Assembly: GCA_948474755.1 (NCBI GenBank) | Contig: CAOLHI010000394.1 | Location: 372,001-436,000, forward strand | DNA: 64,000 nt | Reading direction: 5' to 3' | Origin: Ctenosaura bakeri | Taxonomy: Eukaryota > Chordata > Lepidosauria > Squamata > Iguanidae | In this document: piece by piece, positions 1-12,033 of the stretch | Layout of the letters: every line of letters starts with the position of its first letter | Numbering within the stretch: the first letter of the stretch is position 1 | The notes under the pieces: model-generated | What the model was told of the DNA's origin: nothing | Database searches by the model: none | The model's input: the letters and a program-made list of their open reading frames with translations, nothing else | Translations under genes and position numbers: made by a program

Positions 1-103
1 TAGTCTTTTGTAGATAAGGCAAAAATAATTTTTGAGTGATGTGTAGAAATACATGCTATTTGTAAGTTGTTCGCGCCTCGATCCATGTGGAGAGGCAGGA
101 TAC

Positions 104-160
104 AAACAAATAAATAAATAAATAAATATTTATTTATTTATTTATTTATTTATTTATTAT
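104..160. repeat. (AAAT)n/(ATTT)n perfect inverted microsatellite
   Basis: An AAAT-type tract runs directly into its own complement, an ATTT tract, giving a long AT-only hairpin-capable palindrome. Confidence 0.9.
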
Positions 161-1874
161 AAAACAACTCTGCAATCACCTTCTAAAAGTATTAACACTT
201 GGTGGCAGTTAAGCCTCGCCCTGAATAAGCTTTCTGATAAAGCCAGGGCATATCAACTGGGTAAGGTCACCCTTCAGTAAGGACACTTCTTTTCAGCATT
301 TTTTGGGGGTGGTGGTGGTGGATTTTTTCTTATGCCATAAAAAATATGGGTGTTTACTTGTAGGCTTCTGTGAACATAAACAGATGCTTTATTGGGGCAT
401 GGAAAAAATGGCCTTATCCTTAAAAGGCAAGATTTGTCCCAGATTTTCTCTTTCCTTTGTTCACGTCCATTTTGAATTAGACAGTTGTTGTTGTATTGAA
501 CTCTGTAATTATAATTTGATTCCAAGGTACTCATGGAATTATAGTTACATACCAATATCTGTTACATTAACAAAACAGTGAAAACTTCAGTATTTACAAT
601 AAAGAGTGCAAATTTCAGTGTACTTTCATGGAAGTAAGTCCCACTGAAATCAAAAGGACAAGTTAGAAATAAGCATAATTGAGAAACGCCTCTTTATGAA
701 CACAACAGAAAACTGGATAATTTGGGGCTAAATCCAGTATTAGTCTCAGTTCCAAAAGATCCACTGATGGAACTTATGCAAGGAGAAATTAAGACATCTT
801 ATTCATGTCAGTGGATCTACTTTAAGCAGAACTAACACTGGATTTAGTCCATTCTCTTCTTGCTTTCTCTCTCCCATATACTTCACTATGTTTTGTAGTG
901 ACAGCATAGATGCAGTTTGTGGTGGTTGTGATGCCAATATAGGAAACTGATGTATACAAAGTAACCTTAAATCACCTATGTCTTATGAGGACCCAGGATA
1001 TTTAGGAATAATGATGTTTCTCTAAATAGCAGTGTGTTTTCTTCAGGATATCCTGACAAGTTCATTTAGGGTAATCACAAACGACAGACATAGGTTATAT
1101 GTAAATAAAGGCAATTTCAGAAAAGGGATGTGTTTTTTTTCCCCTTGAAAATTTATCTCCTTATGTCAAGCCTTCTGGCACTATCAGACTGACTCCTCTC
1201 CAACTGACTCCTCTCAGGGCAACTAACTGTCTTTATCAGAAGCAACTGCTAAAATGTTTTTTTTTTTTTTTTTTTACGGTGAATGATAAGACAATCTGAC
1301 CCATACAGAACTAGGCCAGCTAGATAATCATTCAGAGTGTAAGGTTCTTTATGCGTAGTTGTTTGGAACCAAGAACTGGAATCCAAATATAGAAAGCATG
1401 GCTGTAGTAGATAATATACCCCTACCTGAAAAAAGAAAAACTAAAATTGGACATTCTGCCTTGTATGTAGGCTGTTGGATAGTGATTAGAACTCACCCTG
1501 TTTGAACTCAACAATAGCTGGTGGGTTAGTCAGGGACAACACAGCCTAATCCTTTAAAATCCTTATTAGTTTGTCTCTTGTCAGCAGTACTACAGTGCAT
1601 TACGGCATGGGATGTTTGGGAGCAAATTATTTTTCTATCCTCTTACAGTAGTTTCTAGCCATACATACATATACATATTTGCATATATACATATCCACTT
1701 ACATAAAATGCACTGTACATAGAACTATAGGAAGCTACCTTGTATTGAATCAGACAATGCCTATTTAGCTCAGTATGAGTGTATCAGAAAAGAGCAACCC
1801 AGCAAAATCTGGTAGTTAATATTTGTGATATCTATTTATGGTGGAACAGCTTTATTATTATTTTTTCAATAAAT

Positions 1875-2075
1875 TGCTGTTGGTGTGTGCCTTAAAGTTG
1901 TTTCTGACTTATAGCAACCCTAAGGTGAACTTATCATAAGGTTATCTTGGCAAGATTTGTTCTTGGTGGGGTTTGACTTTGTCTTCGTCTGAACCTAAGA
2001 AAATGTGACTTGCTTGAGATCACTCAGTGGTTTCCATGGCTGAGCAGTTCAACATCCTGACCAATACACCAGACA
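1875..2075 (-). mobile_element. Sauria-type SINE, degraded
   Basis: The minus strand carries the typical 3' body (gccataagtc-like, cttgccaag-like blocks). On the + strand it reads cttatagcaacccta, ttggcaagatttgttc and ccatggctgagcag. The tRNA-like head at the right end is incomplete. Confidence 0.75.
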
Positions 2076-2157
2076 TCCCTCTTAATGCATCTCTATTGAA
2101 AACTTTGTTTTTTCTTTATAAAGGTTTCCTCCACCATTTGGCTATATATATGACTAT

Positions 2158-2336
2158 TGCCATTTCTGCACAAGCCTGTTATAGTGTTATTATTTCACTT
2201 TCAACATCTTATGGAATCCTGGGGTTTGCGGTTAGGGAGGGGCCTCAAAGACCCATCCTAAACGGCAAACCCCAGGATTCCATAGGATGTTGAAAGTGGA
2301 ATAATAGCACTATAACAGGCTAGTGCAGAAATGGCC
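2158..2336. mobile_element. Family B palindromic MITE, copy 1
   Basis: A 179-bp near-perfect inverted repeat with termini TGCCATTTCTGCAC and GTGCAGAAATGGCC. Arms of about 80 bp face each other, with matching blocks such as caacatctta and taggatgttg. A 3-bp target duplication TAT flanks it at 2155-2157 and 2337-2339. It has no coding capacity, so it is a non-autonomous DNA transposon. Confidence 0.88.
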
Positions 2337-2537
2337 TATGTTTGCACATCATATAGCAAGCTGTTGTTTAGCAGGACATACATGAAGAAGCTGCCAAAGA
2401 CTTGGGTTTGCGCATTCCTTCTTCCTCTTATCTGGAAGAGTTTCATTTCCAGTTTCCCTTAAATTTGGCTTCTCTTGTTGTCTGAGAAACCCCATTTTTA
2501 AACAAACCAATTTCAAATCATGGGATATGCAGTAGAG

Positions 2538-2766
2538 ATGTGTATATACCTTCAGGCTACCCATTGACTTATAGCAACCCCATGAATTTCATACAGTTTT
2601 CTTAGGCAAGGAATACTCAGAGGTGGTTTTGTCAGTTCTTTTCTTTGAAACATAGCCTATAGCATCTGGTAGTCATTGGCTGTCTCCTGTCCAAGTACTA
2701 ACCAGGGCTGACCCTACTTAGATTCAAAAATCAGATGGGATCTGTTGCCTCAAGGGTATTGAGGTG
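2538..2766 (-). mobile_element. 5S-head SINE (5S-Sauria-like)
   Basis: Reading the minus strand, the head resembles the 3' half of 5S rRNA (gttagtacttggac-like), followed by the blocks aggcaatg-like and ttgcctaagaaaac. On the + strand: caagtactaaccagggc and cttaggcaaggaatac. Inverted relative to CA2. Confidence 0.75.
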
Positions 2767-4877
2767 GATTAATTTAAATTAAGGCAAGTTAGTGATAAAT
2801 CATGATTCCTACTCTAGATGACAAAACAAGCTGACCTGGGAAAGGTGGGCCTGCTGAAGTACTCCTTTTGGCAATGTGGAAGTACGAGACAGTGGGAAGA
2901 GGGCGTATGTAAGCCCAGGCCTCACACTGGCTTCTTACTGCGTACATGTCTCACTCACCTACAGCCTTTGTCTGTGGATCTCACAAAGAGTGAAAGACTG
3001 GCCCTAATACTTCATTCTGGTCTGATATTAAACATACATCGGAATATGTTTTTCCTCTTAGCAGCTGTGATCAAAACGCGTCCTTGTACAAGCGCAAGGG
3101 ATTTTTGCCTTTGCAGAGTGGAATGTCTCCCATTTCTACTGATTCCTCCTACCATCTGCAAATCTCCACCCCGTTTTTCTCAGGGATAGGGGACCAGATA
3201 TTGATGAACTACTGCTCTCTACTCTGCATTGGCCAGGCTGGCCAGGGTTGATGGGAACCAGGGTTCTTTATCATCTAGAAAATGTGTTCCCTAGTCCTGC
3301 TGCATTTCAGAAGGTACCCCAGTCCTCTGGTTGTGGCTTCTCAAAGTGAACAAGGGGCTGTCACACAAAAGAGGATGTAGAAAAATTGAACTAGCAGAAC
3401 TCAATTCACTCCTTTCTGAATCTACCTTTTTCTAATTTACCTTTCAATTGCTCATCTTTTCCTACCTCTTACTATGATATCCACATATAACTCTTTGATT
3501 TGAATACACAGAAGAGACACTACATGTAGGGCACATATACGTAGAGGATGAACTTGGTCTCATACCCCCATGATTCCTCTATTTTTCACATGCATCACAA
3601 ATCAACCACCATTTCTGAGCATTCAAAATACTTCAAGAATAGTATTTGTAAATGGAAACAAGCTGTATATTCAGTAGAGATTAATCAAATGATATGAGAT
3701 CAAACAATGTAGACCAGGCCTCAGGGGTCATAGGAATGTACATGAGTTTTGCACTAAAATATTTAAAATGATGGGTGTTTTTTATTCCACTGAAGTAAAA
3801 AACTCAGGGGCTCAAAGCCTAAATTCAATAGAACCTTCTGACAATCCGGTCTGAATCCCAAAATACCCTCTGCAAGTGATACAAGCAGTAAAAAAAAAGG
3901 GAAAAAAGCAAAATGTCTGTGTGTTCTTCAGACATGACAGACAGGAAATCAACACTTATTGATGGTTGCCATTTGAATTGTTTCTAATGCTAGGTTTATA
4001 TATAATGTTTCTTTGGCATTTCTGAAATGGAAGAGTAAGAGTGTAGGTAGCTGTTAATGAAGGAGCCACATGCAGGCAGTTGAACCTTTAAGCCTGCAGA
4101 ATTTGTATTCAAGCACAATAATAATTGCTTTCTTTGAAAGCAGAATTCCTAATCAAATTATTTCATATGACATTTTAGCACCACAAAATATATCTGCGTG
4201 GTGTGCATATTGGAGCTTTTAAGAAATACAGGATTCCTGAAATAAACCAAACAGCAGATGGATTTGAAAGAACACCTTAGCTATGCTTTTATTCCAAACC
4301 TTTCCACTGATTGGTTGAGACACTTCAATTATCTTAGGAAGATCAGAGAATGTGTGTCCAGCCAAAGAAACTTAGAGGGAAATTTCCTGTTGGCGTCAGC
4401 TGGATCAAAGATACATCCTCTAGAGGAGCTTAGGATCAGTACAAACCAAGCATTCTAATAATCACAAAGAAAAACTGAATATATGCCTTTAAAAAAACAA
4501 ATCCACTTTAGAAAAAGTAAAGGTTAAAAAAAGTAAAATTAAGAAAATTATATTTATTTTTACCTATACTTTTAATAAATGGATAGCGATTTATTCACAG
4601 TTGCCAAGGATGCATATTTTGTTGAAAAGTTGCACTGCTAGCGGCAAAAGTCAGGACATTTCTTGGTCCTAATTCAGGTGAAGTTAGGTATGCTCCATTT
4701 AAATAAATGAGATACATTTATTAATATGTTTATTACACTCTTTTTACTGTGACTAATTTAAGATTGTAGTCCTTTTCATAATTATTTGGGAGTCATTATT
4801 GAATTCCAAAGAAATGTGTACAATTTGGCTGCTTATCCCATTAATTTTAGGGGATAAGTTTGGCTTTCTCTGAGTTG

Positions 4878-4945
4878 GAGCTTTTATATATATATATATA
4901 TGTAAACTCCAACTCACACACACACACACGCACTCACACGCACAC
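4878..4945. repeat. (TA)n and (CA)n microsatellites flanked by a short inverted repeat
   Basis: A (TA)n run is bracketed by gagttggag and ctccaactc, then runs into an interrupted CA tract. The 9-bp arms could fold with the TA run as loop. Confidence 0.75.
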
Positions 4946-5304
4946 ATCTGAACATGAACCTGAGCTTGGAAAGACAAAGGTTCTACATGGGAGATGCTAA
5001 AGGGTAAAACTTACAGTAAACTTAACATACATATATGACTTAGCATTCTTATATGAGAAGCACCTTTCCTTCTTGCATTTGTCTTACATGCTTTCTAAAC
5101 CCAACAGTGATACAATTTTTTTTTACCATGCAGTTTATCCTTCCTTGCTTATCATGTCGATGGCATTAGCAGAACTGTATCCCAAAACCAATTTTAAAAG
5201 GCAGTTCAGATAATAAATACTGCTGTATGTGGCACAGCAAAGAGTGGTTTTAGTTAGAAGGCTTGAATTCTTAATATCAAGTTTTGAATATGTATCTTTT
5301 TTAG

Positions 5305-5423
5305 TGCTGAAAGGTGGCCCAATTGAGGGAACTTACAAGCTAATTCAGTTCCACATTCATTGGGGGTCCTGTGAAGGCCAAGGCTCTGAACACACGGTTG
5401 ATGGGGTGAAATATGATGCAGAG
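5305..5423 (+). CDS. CA2: Carbonic anhydrase 2, exon 3
   Basis: This exon encodes about residues 78-117. It follows the acceptor ttttttag and ends at GAG|GTAAGA. Its first codon is split, with one base supplied by the unseen exon 2; that first residue is probably Val. The peptide contains [10 protein letters not shown], giving zinc ligands His94 and His96, followed by [10 protein letters not shown] with Glu106, which orients the Thr199 hydroxyl, and ends at Glu117, a second-shell residue that hydrogen-bonds His119. The sequence [18 protein letters not shown] closely resembles bird CA2. The length of 119 bp is the usual size for this exon. An open reading frame runs on past both splice sites, but there the similarity to the family stops. 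Confidence 0.95.
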
Positions 5424-6942
5424 GTAAGATCTCCTCCAGTTCTACTTTCCAAAGGTTTTCTTCTGGCAGTGTCCATAGCAGAGATCTAAAAGATTGTAAA
5501 AGTGGATAAACAATAGAGATGGACATTGTATCAGCCCCTACTGGAATCTTTGCCAGTGAGACCTCAGAAAACAGGATGCAGATACTAGTGATAACCCACT
5601 GAGCAGGCAGGTTCATGAGACAGGAAGTAGTTCTTCAAAGATCCCTTTCCCAAACTTTTCAAGACTTTAAAAATAAGAAGGACCACTTTGACCCATGGAG
5701 AGAATCAAAGTAGAAACCATTGCAGGTGATACAAGACTGGACCTTGGAGAATAATAGCATGCTATTTTTATGACTGCTGTGTTTGTGATTAGCTGAACTG
5801 CTTTTCATAGCACTTGACTTTTACTTCCCTTTTTCACTCCACATGGCTTATGAATAAGAAAAAGTGAGGCATACCTCAATTAACAAAGCATCTTGACAAA
5901 GAAGCTTCTTTTTACAAAGTCTTTTTCTCCCTACCCACCCCCACCAGTTTTTCTTTTTCTCTATCTAGCTGAAAGTTGTTGTTGTTTTTAAAGCACTGGG
6001 ACTGGGAGATGGTAAAGGGTTGGAGAAACATAGATTTTCAGCTGCCAGGTTGCAGCAATATGTCTGCATTAAAGAAGGCAATGAAGCTTGAGCCTGGAAA
6101 GGATAGGATACTCCTCAGTTATCTTTCTCTAGTTGTGCATGCCTGCCAACAATAAGCAAAATAATAATAGCAGCTTCCTCTGGAATCTGTTACTGACCGT
6201 GTGTGAACAGTGAAACAGAGAGAAAGAGGGAAAGTGAATTAGCCTCACAGCTACCCCCAGCAAGTTAAAAAAAAGTATAAATCTGTAAGTTTGGCCACCA
6301 AAATGGAAATGGCAACAAAAGCAGAGGCTGCTGAAAGGGGGGATAGGGATCTCTGGATGTATTTTGGAAAAAAGCTTTCCAGTGATCTCTAGAAGGTTTA
6401 AAATATTTTGTTTACTCATCAAAGGTTTATCTGATCTGATTGTTTCACTTCATATATGCCTACTTTTGAATAAAAACTTTAGTGAAACATGTTGAAGTGC
6501 TCTTCTTTTTTTAGGTGTAGGAACCTATCCCTATCTTTCATGTTATTTCTATTTCTTGAAGAAGCAATCTCTGGGAACACTTTGTTAATTGAGGTATTCC
6601 TGTATATAAGATATGCTGATCACTAGGCCAAACCTGATTATTACTGAAGCAAAGCCATTGCTAAAGGACATAGCTATTTTTCATAATATGTTTTGCAGGA
6701 TATGACAATGTGTTTGCATTTAGGCCATTGTTTGAATGGATATGGAAAGCTAGTGTGAGAACAGAGAACTAATATCTATATTTGCATTCCATGTTGTAAG
6801 GGAAAGAAAATCAACATTCAAACAAGTTCTTAGCATTTCACTCTTTTAATACATCGTCTGCAAAGGAACTGTTGTTAATGTTTAATATATGAGCTATCAC
6901 GGTCTTTTATAACATAGCCTTTTCCTTCTGATTTGCTTCCAG
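5424..6942 (+). other. CA2 intron 3
   Basis: A 1519-bp intron (gtaaga...cttccag). Half of it is a Tigger-like element at 5866-6602. The remainder is AT-rich sequence in which I recognise nothing. Confidence 0.85.
5866..6602. mobile_element. Tigger-like DNA transposon (~740 bp family), copy 1
   Basis: Ends match as terminal inverted repeats: left gaggcatacctcaattaac, right gttaattgaggtattcctg. They resemble the CAGGCATACCTC terminus known from Tigger (Tc1/mariner) elements. The right side is followed by TA; the left TA is mutated to GT. No transposase frame is seen. The interior matches the copies at 23551 and 59345. Confidence 0.8.
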
Positions 6943-7035
6943 CTTCATTTGGTTCACTGGAACACAAAGTATGGTAGTTTTGGTGAAGCTGTGAAGCATC
7001 CTGATGGACTGGCAGTTGTGGGTGTGCTTTGGAAG
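6943..7035 (+). CDS. CA2: Carbonic anhydrase 2, exon 4
   Basis: This 93-bp exon encodes 31 residues, from [11 protein letters not shown] to VGVLWK, about residues 118-148. His119 in LHLVHW is the third zinc ligand, and Val121 in the same motif lines the CO2 pocket. The acceptor is tgcttccag and the donor is AAG|GTTAGT, both consistent with phase 0. One position is odd: the residue before the final Lys is Trp (codon TGG), where the mammal and bird enzymes I know have Leu or Met. The change is in frame and needs no frameshift. It could be a lineage-specific substitution next to the hydrophobic core or a sequence error. Confidence 0.95.
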
Positions 7036-8051
7036 GTTAGTACCTTTATATCCTCATCTGCCATCTTTGCTGGCTTTGTGAAACACTTTGACTAAGCTTA
7101 ATTATTTTTCCTCTAGAAGCTGAACTGACTGTTCATCATTATTGAAGCTGGCTTTGTGATACTGTGCTTCCTTTCTTTTAACCCTTTGACGTCTAGAGAG
7201 AACTGATCAGCTCAAAATAGGTTGTTGTTGTTTTTTAACTCAAAAAATTGTAGCGCTCGAGGGGCTGAAAAAGACACGTAGACCAACCTGCTGCTATTCA
7301 GACCATTGGCTTTTAGCAAACATCACAAAGCAATCAAGCTAGCCCCAACATAGCATGCCTCAAGATAAAGTATATTCTATAAAGATGTTTACTGAGTAAA
7401 TAAATCCAGATGACTCATGCAAGCGAGCCTATCCACATGCTACAAGAAAGTCAAATACTTTTGACCAATAAACTGTCACAACTACAAATGACCAAGGCCT
7501 AATCTTATGCACACAGAACAACTTCTTACACAGTGGTTTGTAGGTAGGTGTGTAGACCTGATTGCAAAGTAACACACTTTCAGGCATCCTGTGTCAATTG
7601 TGTAGTGCTTGATTTTCTGCTTTTCCTTTTAAAATACAGAAAAATGATTGCCAGAAAAACTTTCATCTATCATAGGGATAACTGGCATTTAATGCATATC
7701 TTACAATTTCCCATTGTGATGGTGAATATTTACAGTATATTTCACTCTGTACAAATTCTGTGTCTGAACATGAAACCCTGAATTTTTCCACTGTTACTTG
7801 GATTCCTACAAAAATCAATGAGATTTCCTTTCATGGTAAATGTATTTAGGACTTTGGTGGTAGGAGGAAAAATACTTTACTTTTAAAACAATGCTGGCTG
7901 ATTGATTTACTTGCAGGAATAATATAAATTTCTATATGATTCAGTGGGGATGGGTTTAAAATGCTTCTTCAAGCAGTAAATGCAAGTAACCACCAAATAC
8001 AATCCTATATGCAGACGCATGCAACTTCCTCTTTATTCCTTTATATCACAG
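7036..8051 (+). other. CA2 intron 4
   Basis: A 1016-bp intron (gttagt...tcacag). AT-rich with short T/G runs; no repeat family or other feature recognised. Confidence 0.85.
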
Positions 8052-8114
8052 GTGGGAAATGCCTGTCCTGGAATACAGAAAGTTGTTGATGGACTGGACT
8101 CCATCAAACACAAG
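8052..8114 (+). CDS. CA2: Carbonic anhydrase 2, exon 5
   Basis: A short exon of 63 bp encoding 21 residues, VGNACPGIQKVVDGLDSIKHK, about residues 149-169. It begins after the acceptor tatatcacag and ends at AAG|GTAATA. The size is the one expected for this exon and both ends are phase 0, so it joins exons 4 and 6 without disturbing the frame. It forms part of the surface helix that precedes the GK-FTNFDP segment. It has no catalytic residue. It is identified by position, phase and similarity to CA2 (KVVDxLDSIK). Confidence 0.93.
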
Positions 8115-9464
8115 GTAATATTTCTAGTTTTTATAGCTGCTAAGAAATGTTGCACTGTTGGCCTTCTTTCAAAGAAAATCATTGGAAGGAGATTATAAGG
8201 GATTTGTTTTCAGCTTCTTACTCGATGTCTGGGATCCTGTTTTGTTCTGTTTTTTCTGGTGGCATAATCATCACAGTGGCCACAAAAGCAACAATAGTGG
8301 CAAAAGGCAAAACACAGTGGGGACAGTGGAAACAGAAGGCTGCTACATCTCTTTTGCCCACTTTCCAAATCACTGTTGGAGATGGCAGCCATTTCCCAAA
8401 TGACTGAGCTGGGATGGGTGATAGAGGGGTCCATGGATCTAAAAAAAAATTGAGAAAGGATTGCTTGGACAATCTCCTGTTCCCTGGCAGTATGGAGTGA
8501 TCAACCTTTCCTTTCTCCCATTTCCCTACATAAGCACACAGAAAGTAAAACAACTAGCCTTAATTGACCATTACTCTAGCATAGTATCCCAACAGGGTCC
8601 TGGTCCATATATTTTCACTTCAAATGATTCCTCAGTCTTTTGTGACAAGGGAAGAATAGTCAAACAAAACAAACTTGTAGCACTGCTTTCAACTACTTCG
8701 TGACAGAAGGAACTGCTTCATTTGGTGCCCTCGCCAGGCTGAGGCAGAGGACAGTATAAACACACACCACTCTTTTTCAGTTGGTTTCCACAGTCCCATC
8801 TCTTCCCTGGTTTATATGGCTAGGCTTGCTCTCACTAGATACCCCCACTTTCTGAATATTAGTACCATACATGTTATGGCCCAGCAGAAAGAGCTAAGCT
8901 ATTAATGATTGGCTGTGATCACAAGGTGCACAAGAGCACTGAGACTCCCTTAGAGCCTCAGCCGGTGTGATTTCTGTTGTGACAGGTTTTAAATGCAACA
9001 GGAATTTGTTTGAAGCCCTTCTTCTACTTCTGCTCTCTTTTCTATTAGTTGTATAACTTTTAAATCAATTTTTTTATTTAATATATACATAATTTACTTT
9101 CATCAAGAAATATGGAACCTCCCCTTGGTATTGTTGTTGTTGCTGCTGCTGTGCCTTCAAGTCACTCCTGACTTATGGTAACCCTCTTATGGGGTTTTCT
9201 TGTCAAGATTTGTTCAGAGGCAGTTTGCCTTTGCCTTCCTCTGAGGCTGAGGCCCAAGGTCATCCGGTGGGTTTCTATGTCCAAGCAGGGGTTTAAACCT
9301 TCATCTCTAGAGTTCTAGTCCAACACTCAAAACCACCACACCACACTGGCTGTCTAACTTCCCCTTTGAACTACATAATCACCAGTGATGTGTGTGTGCA
9401 TAACATCTACTTGCATGAGACTAGGTGTTTTTTTTTAATCTTATGATTTTTTTATTTGTTCTAG
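8115..9464 (+). other. CA2 intron 5
   Basis: A 1350-bp intron (gtaata...ttctag). It contains an inverted Sauria SINE at 9129-9350. The section 8120-9120 holds only short open frames with no recognisable homology. Confidence 0.85.
9129..9350 (-). mobile_element. Sauria-type SINE, near full length
   Basis: Starts on the + strand with the complement of the (ACA)n tail (ttgttgttgttgctg). It continues gtgccttcaagtcactcctg, caagatttgttcagagg and ggtttaaacc (B-box region), and ends at accacaccacactggc. This is a complete inverted copy from tail to tRNA-like head. Confidence 0.88.
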
Positions 9465-9620
9465 GGCAAACGAACTGCCTTCACAAACTTTGATCCCACT
9501 GGACTGCTTCCTGCATCCCGTGATTACTGGACCTATCTCGGATCACTGACCACTCCTCCTTTGCTTGAGTGCGTCACCTGGATTGTTCTGAAAGAGCCTG
9601 TAACTGTCAGCAAGGAGCAG
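9465..9620 (+). CDS. CA2: Carbonic anhydrase 2, exon 6
   Basis: This 156-bp exon encodes 52 residues, from [16 protein letters not shown] to VTVSKEQ, about residues 170-221. It holds the substrate pocket: DYWTY, then [11 protein letters not shown] with Leu198, the gatekeeper Thr199 and Thr200, then [10 protein letters not shown] with Val207 and Trp209 of the CO2-binding wall. Thr200 together with Leu198 is the main reason for choosing CA2 over CA1, CA3 and CA13. The acceptor follows a long T-rich tract (tttgttctag) and the donor is CAG|GTAAAT. An inverted Sauria SINE ends only about 115 bp upstream of the acceptor. Confidence 0.96.
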
Positions 9621-12033
9621 GTAAATCCATCTTCTGAGAAAACTGTGTTTCTTAGGAAACTTTATAATCTTTTCATTTGTTGGTTTCAGCAAAGATAAGA
9701 TAGCCTGCACTAGAACTGGAGCTTACCAGAAGACAACATAAAGGCTCAGACTCCAACTTGGAATGTGTTAGCCTTTGGCAAAAGAGGGAAAAACCAGACT
9801 ACTGAAGTATCTTCTGGTTTTAATATGTTAATTATCACTCCCATGCATAGCTATGCTTTGAAGATTAGGAGAGTGATGCTGTGAAAGCGGGCGGGTGTTT
9901 GACCATTTCCTTTTATGGCCTTTCTCCAATGTAAATCAAGTGTAAATACCTCCTGACCCGGAACCCATCACCACTGTTAGATTGACCAAAGGAAGACAGG
10001 GACAGCAGGAGACTAATATTTGCAAAAACCAATCCTAGTGAGCCTGTACAAGTTGTGGATTAAATTACTGGCACTGAATCCTGGCTCAGCAGGTTGTGTC
10101 AAGGTTCAGTTTGTTTCTGCTATTAAATGACACAGATTGTTTCTTGTTGTCAATGCTACATGGCTCAGTGTTTTTCATATGGTGGCCATCACACCTGAAA
10201 AATACTTTTAATCACAGGAACTTTATGGACTAAGAGGCATATATCCCCAGCCCCAATTCAGTTCATGAGCCACCTTGGCTTTTGATATGGTTTGACCTAA
10301 TCTATCTGGAGTGTCTGTGTCAGCGTCTGAGGCCACCAGTTTTGTGTTGGTATAAAGGTTCTCATGGTGATTGTTTGAAATGTCAGCCTAGTGGAGTATT
10401 GCCACATGGAAATTATATTCAGTGGTTTCCATGTGGGTAAAAAGCACAAGAAGGTATCTCATCGTAGATGTAGGAAAGCCAACAACACAAAAAAAGGCCA
10501 TGGTCACAGGCATGTGAGTTTCCAGCTCATTGCCTTTACAGGATGGTAGGGAAGAAATCAGAAGGTTCCATAACCTTCTAGGAAATTCAAACAGCATAAT
10601 ACATGATTTTAAAAAGTATATGGCCAGCACATCCTCAGAAACCTGGCCTAGCTTTATAAGTCCACAGAAACACACATATGATGAGTGATGCATAGAAGGA
10701 GGTGTGTGGCTTTCTGAGGTAGCTTCTTGCATCCTTAGAAGTAAATGAGACATATAGTATCATAGATATACACATTCTTGCACTTGCATAAGCAATTTCC
10801 ATTCATTTGTGTCAGTTCATAGACACAACACCCTCAATCAGTTATACAAAATGAAGGATATTTCTAACCCATATATCTCACATTGAATTACATGTGCCTT
10901 AACGCCTGAGAGAGCTTCATGTATAGATGAGTGCGCAGAATAAAACTCACACATTCTGGAATTTAGACATAGAACTGGACAAGTTATACAAAAAACACAT
11001 ATGGTCTAAAGGGGCTCATGCAGATAGCCTTCCTACAACTGAATAAATGCCCTATACATAGTGATTAATGAAAAACCTCCTTTGAAAAGTTTATACCACA
11101 TTGCAGAGTTACTTCAGGTGCATGCTAGAATATTAAACTGCACAGTCTAAGATGCAAAGCTGTGACGCAAAACTGCCCTCTTAAACATGGTGGAATTATA
11201 TTTTGGTCTGTATGTAAAGAACAGAGGCAGTACAATTTATTCATGATATATATTTTTTTCTAACTCATGAACATACAAAGCTGCTTTATCAGATCAGACC
11301 ACTAATACATGAAACCTACTGTTGTCCACTCTAACTTGTACATCTCTTCAGGACCACACTCAGTTCTTTTGTGTCCTTTCAATTCTTAAGAGCTTACATG
11401 TTTTAACTAGAGATATCAGAAGCTGATCATAGGACTTTAAAAGCATGAGATTAACTCCTTCTCTTGTTTTATGCCGGTGATTGGTCTTGTTTTTTTACAT
11501 GAAAAAAGACACTGAATAAAACGGAAGGAACTGAGATTTAAAAGAAATAAACTGTCCCTCCAATGTGCACCATTGGTAGACAGCAGAAAGGAAATTCCTT
11601 TGGAAATGTTACAACAACAACAACAACATTTATCTATAATGCCCTTTTCATCATAGGATGGAACATCAACATATACAATCCGGGACAAAGTCAATAAACA
11701 TAACACCATAGCAATACATGGAATGTAATGCAACCATGGGTGTACAGGCACACTGTTTTTGGTCCCTTTATGCTATACATACACAGGAAGGACTCTCCAG
11801 CTAACGAACTACAAACCAGTCTTCTTCAGCCTTTCACCCTTGCAGATGTTTTGGCTTACAGTTCCCACCAGCCCTAGCCAACATGGGTAATGATCATGAA
11901 TGATGGGAGACGCAGGCTAAAATAACTGGAGGGTACCAGTTTGGCAAAGGCTGCCATACCTACAGGGCATAATCTCAAGAGCGGCACTGGAAATTGACAA
12001 GGTCTTATTCTTTGTTTTTCTTTTATCCTCCAG
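9621..12033 (+). other. CA2 intron 6
   Basis: The largest intron visible in full (2413 bp). A short palindromic repeat lies at 11827-11953. Elsewhere, including the 121-codon frame at 10388-10753, I recognise nothing. Confidence 0.85.
11827..11953. repeat. Short palindromic MITE (family D)
   Basis: Outer blocks cagcctttc and ggcaaaggctg are inverted, with inner blocks ttacagttcccaccagccc and gatgggagacgcaggct also partly inverted. This actcccatcag-type element recurs at least five more times in the window. It ends 80 bp before the exon 7 start. Confidence 0.6.

Larger units (their letters stand above)
1..5304 (+). other. Presumed 3' end of CA2 intron 2
   Basis: No exon could be read here. 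Exon 2 of CA2 (about 198 bp, ending in phase 1) was looked for and not found. The segment holds an AT palindrome, one Sauria SINE, one family B element, one 5S-head SINE and AT-rich unique sequence. A 123-codon open frame at 2818-3189 matches no family I know. The stretches 603-1870, 2770-4880 and 4980-5300 show nothing I recognise. Confidence 0.6.

Noticed and set aside
2818..3189. 123-codon open frame in CA2 intron 2
   Set aside because: Does not resemble CA2 exon 2 or any family I know; no matching splice sites in the required phase.
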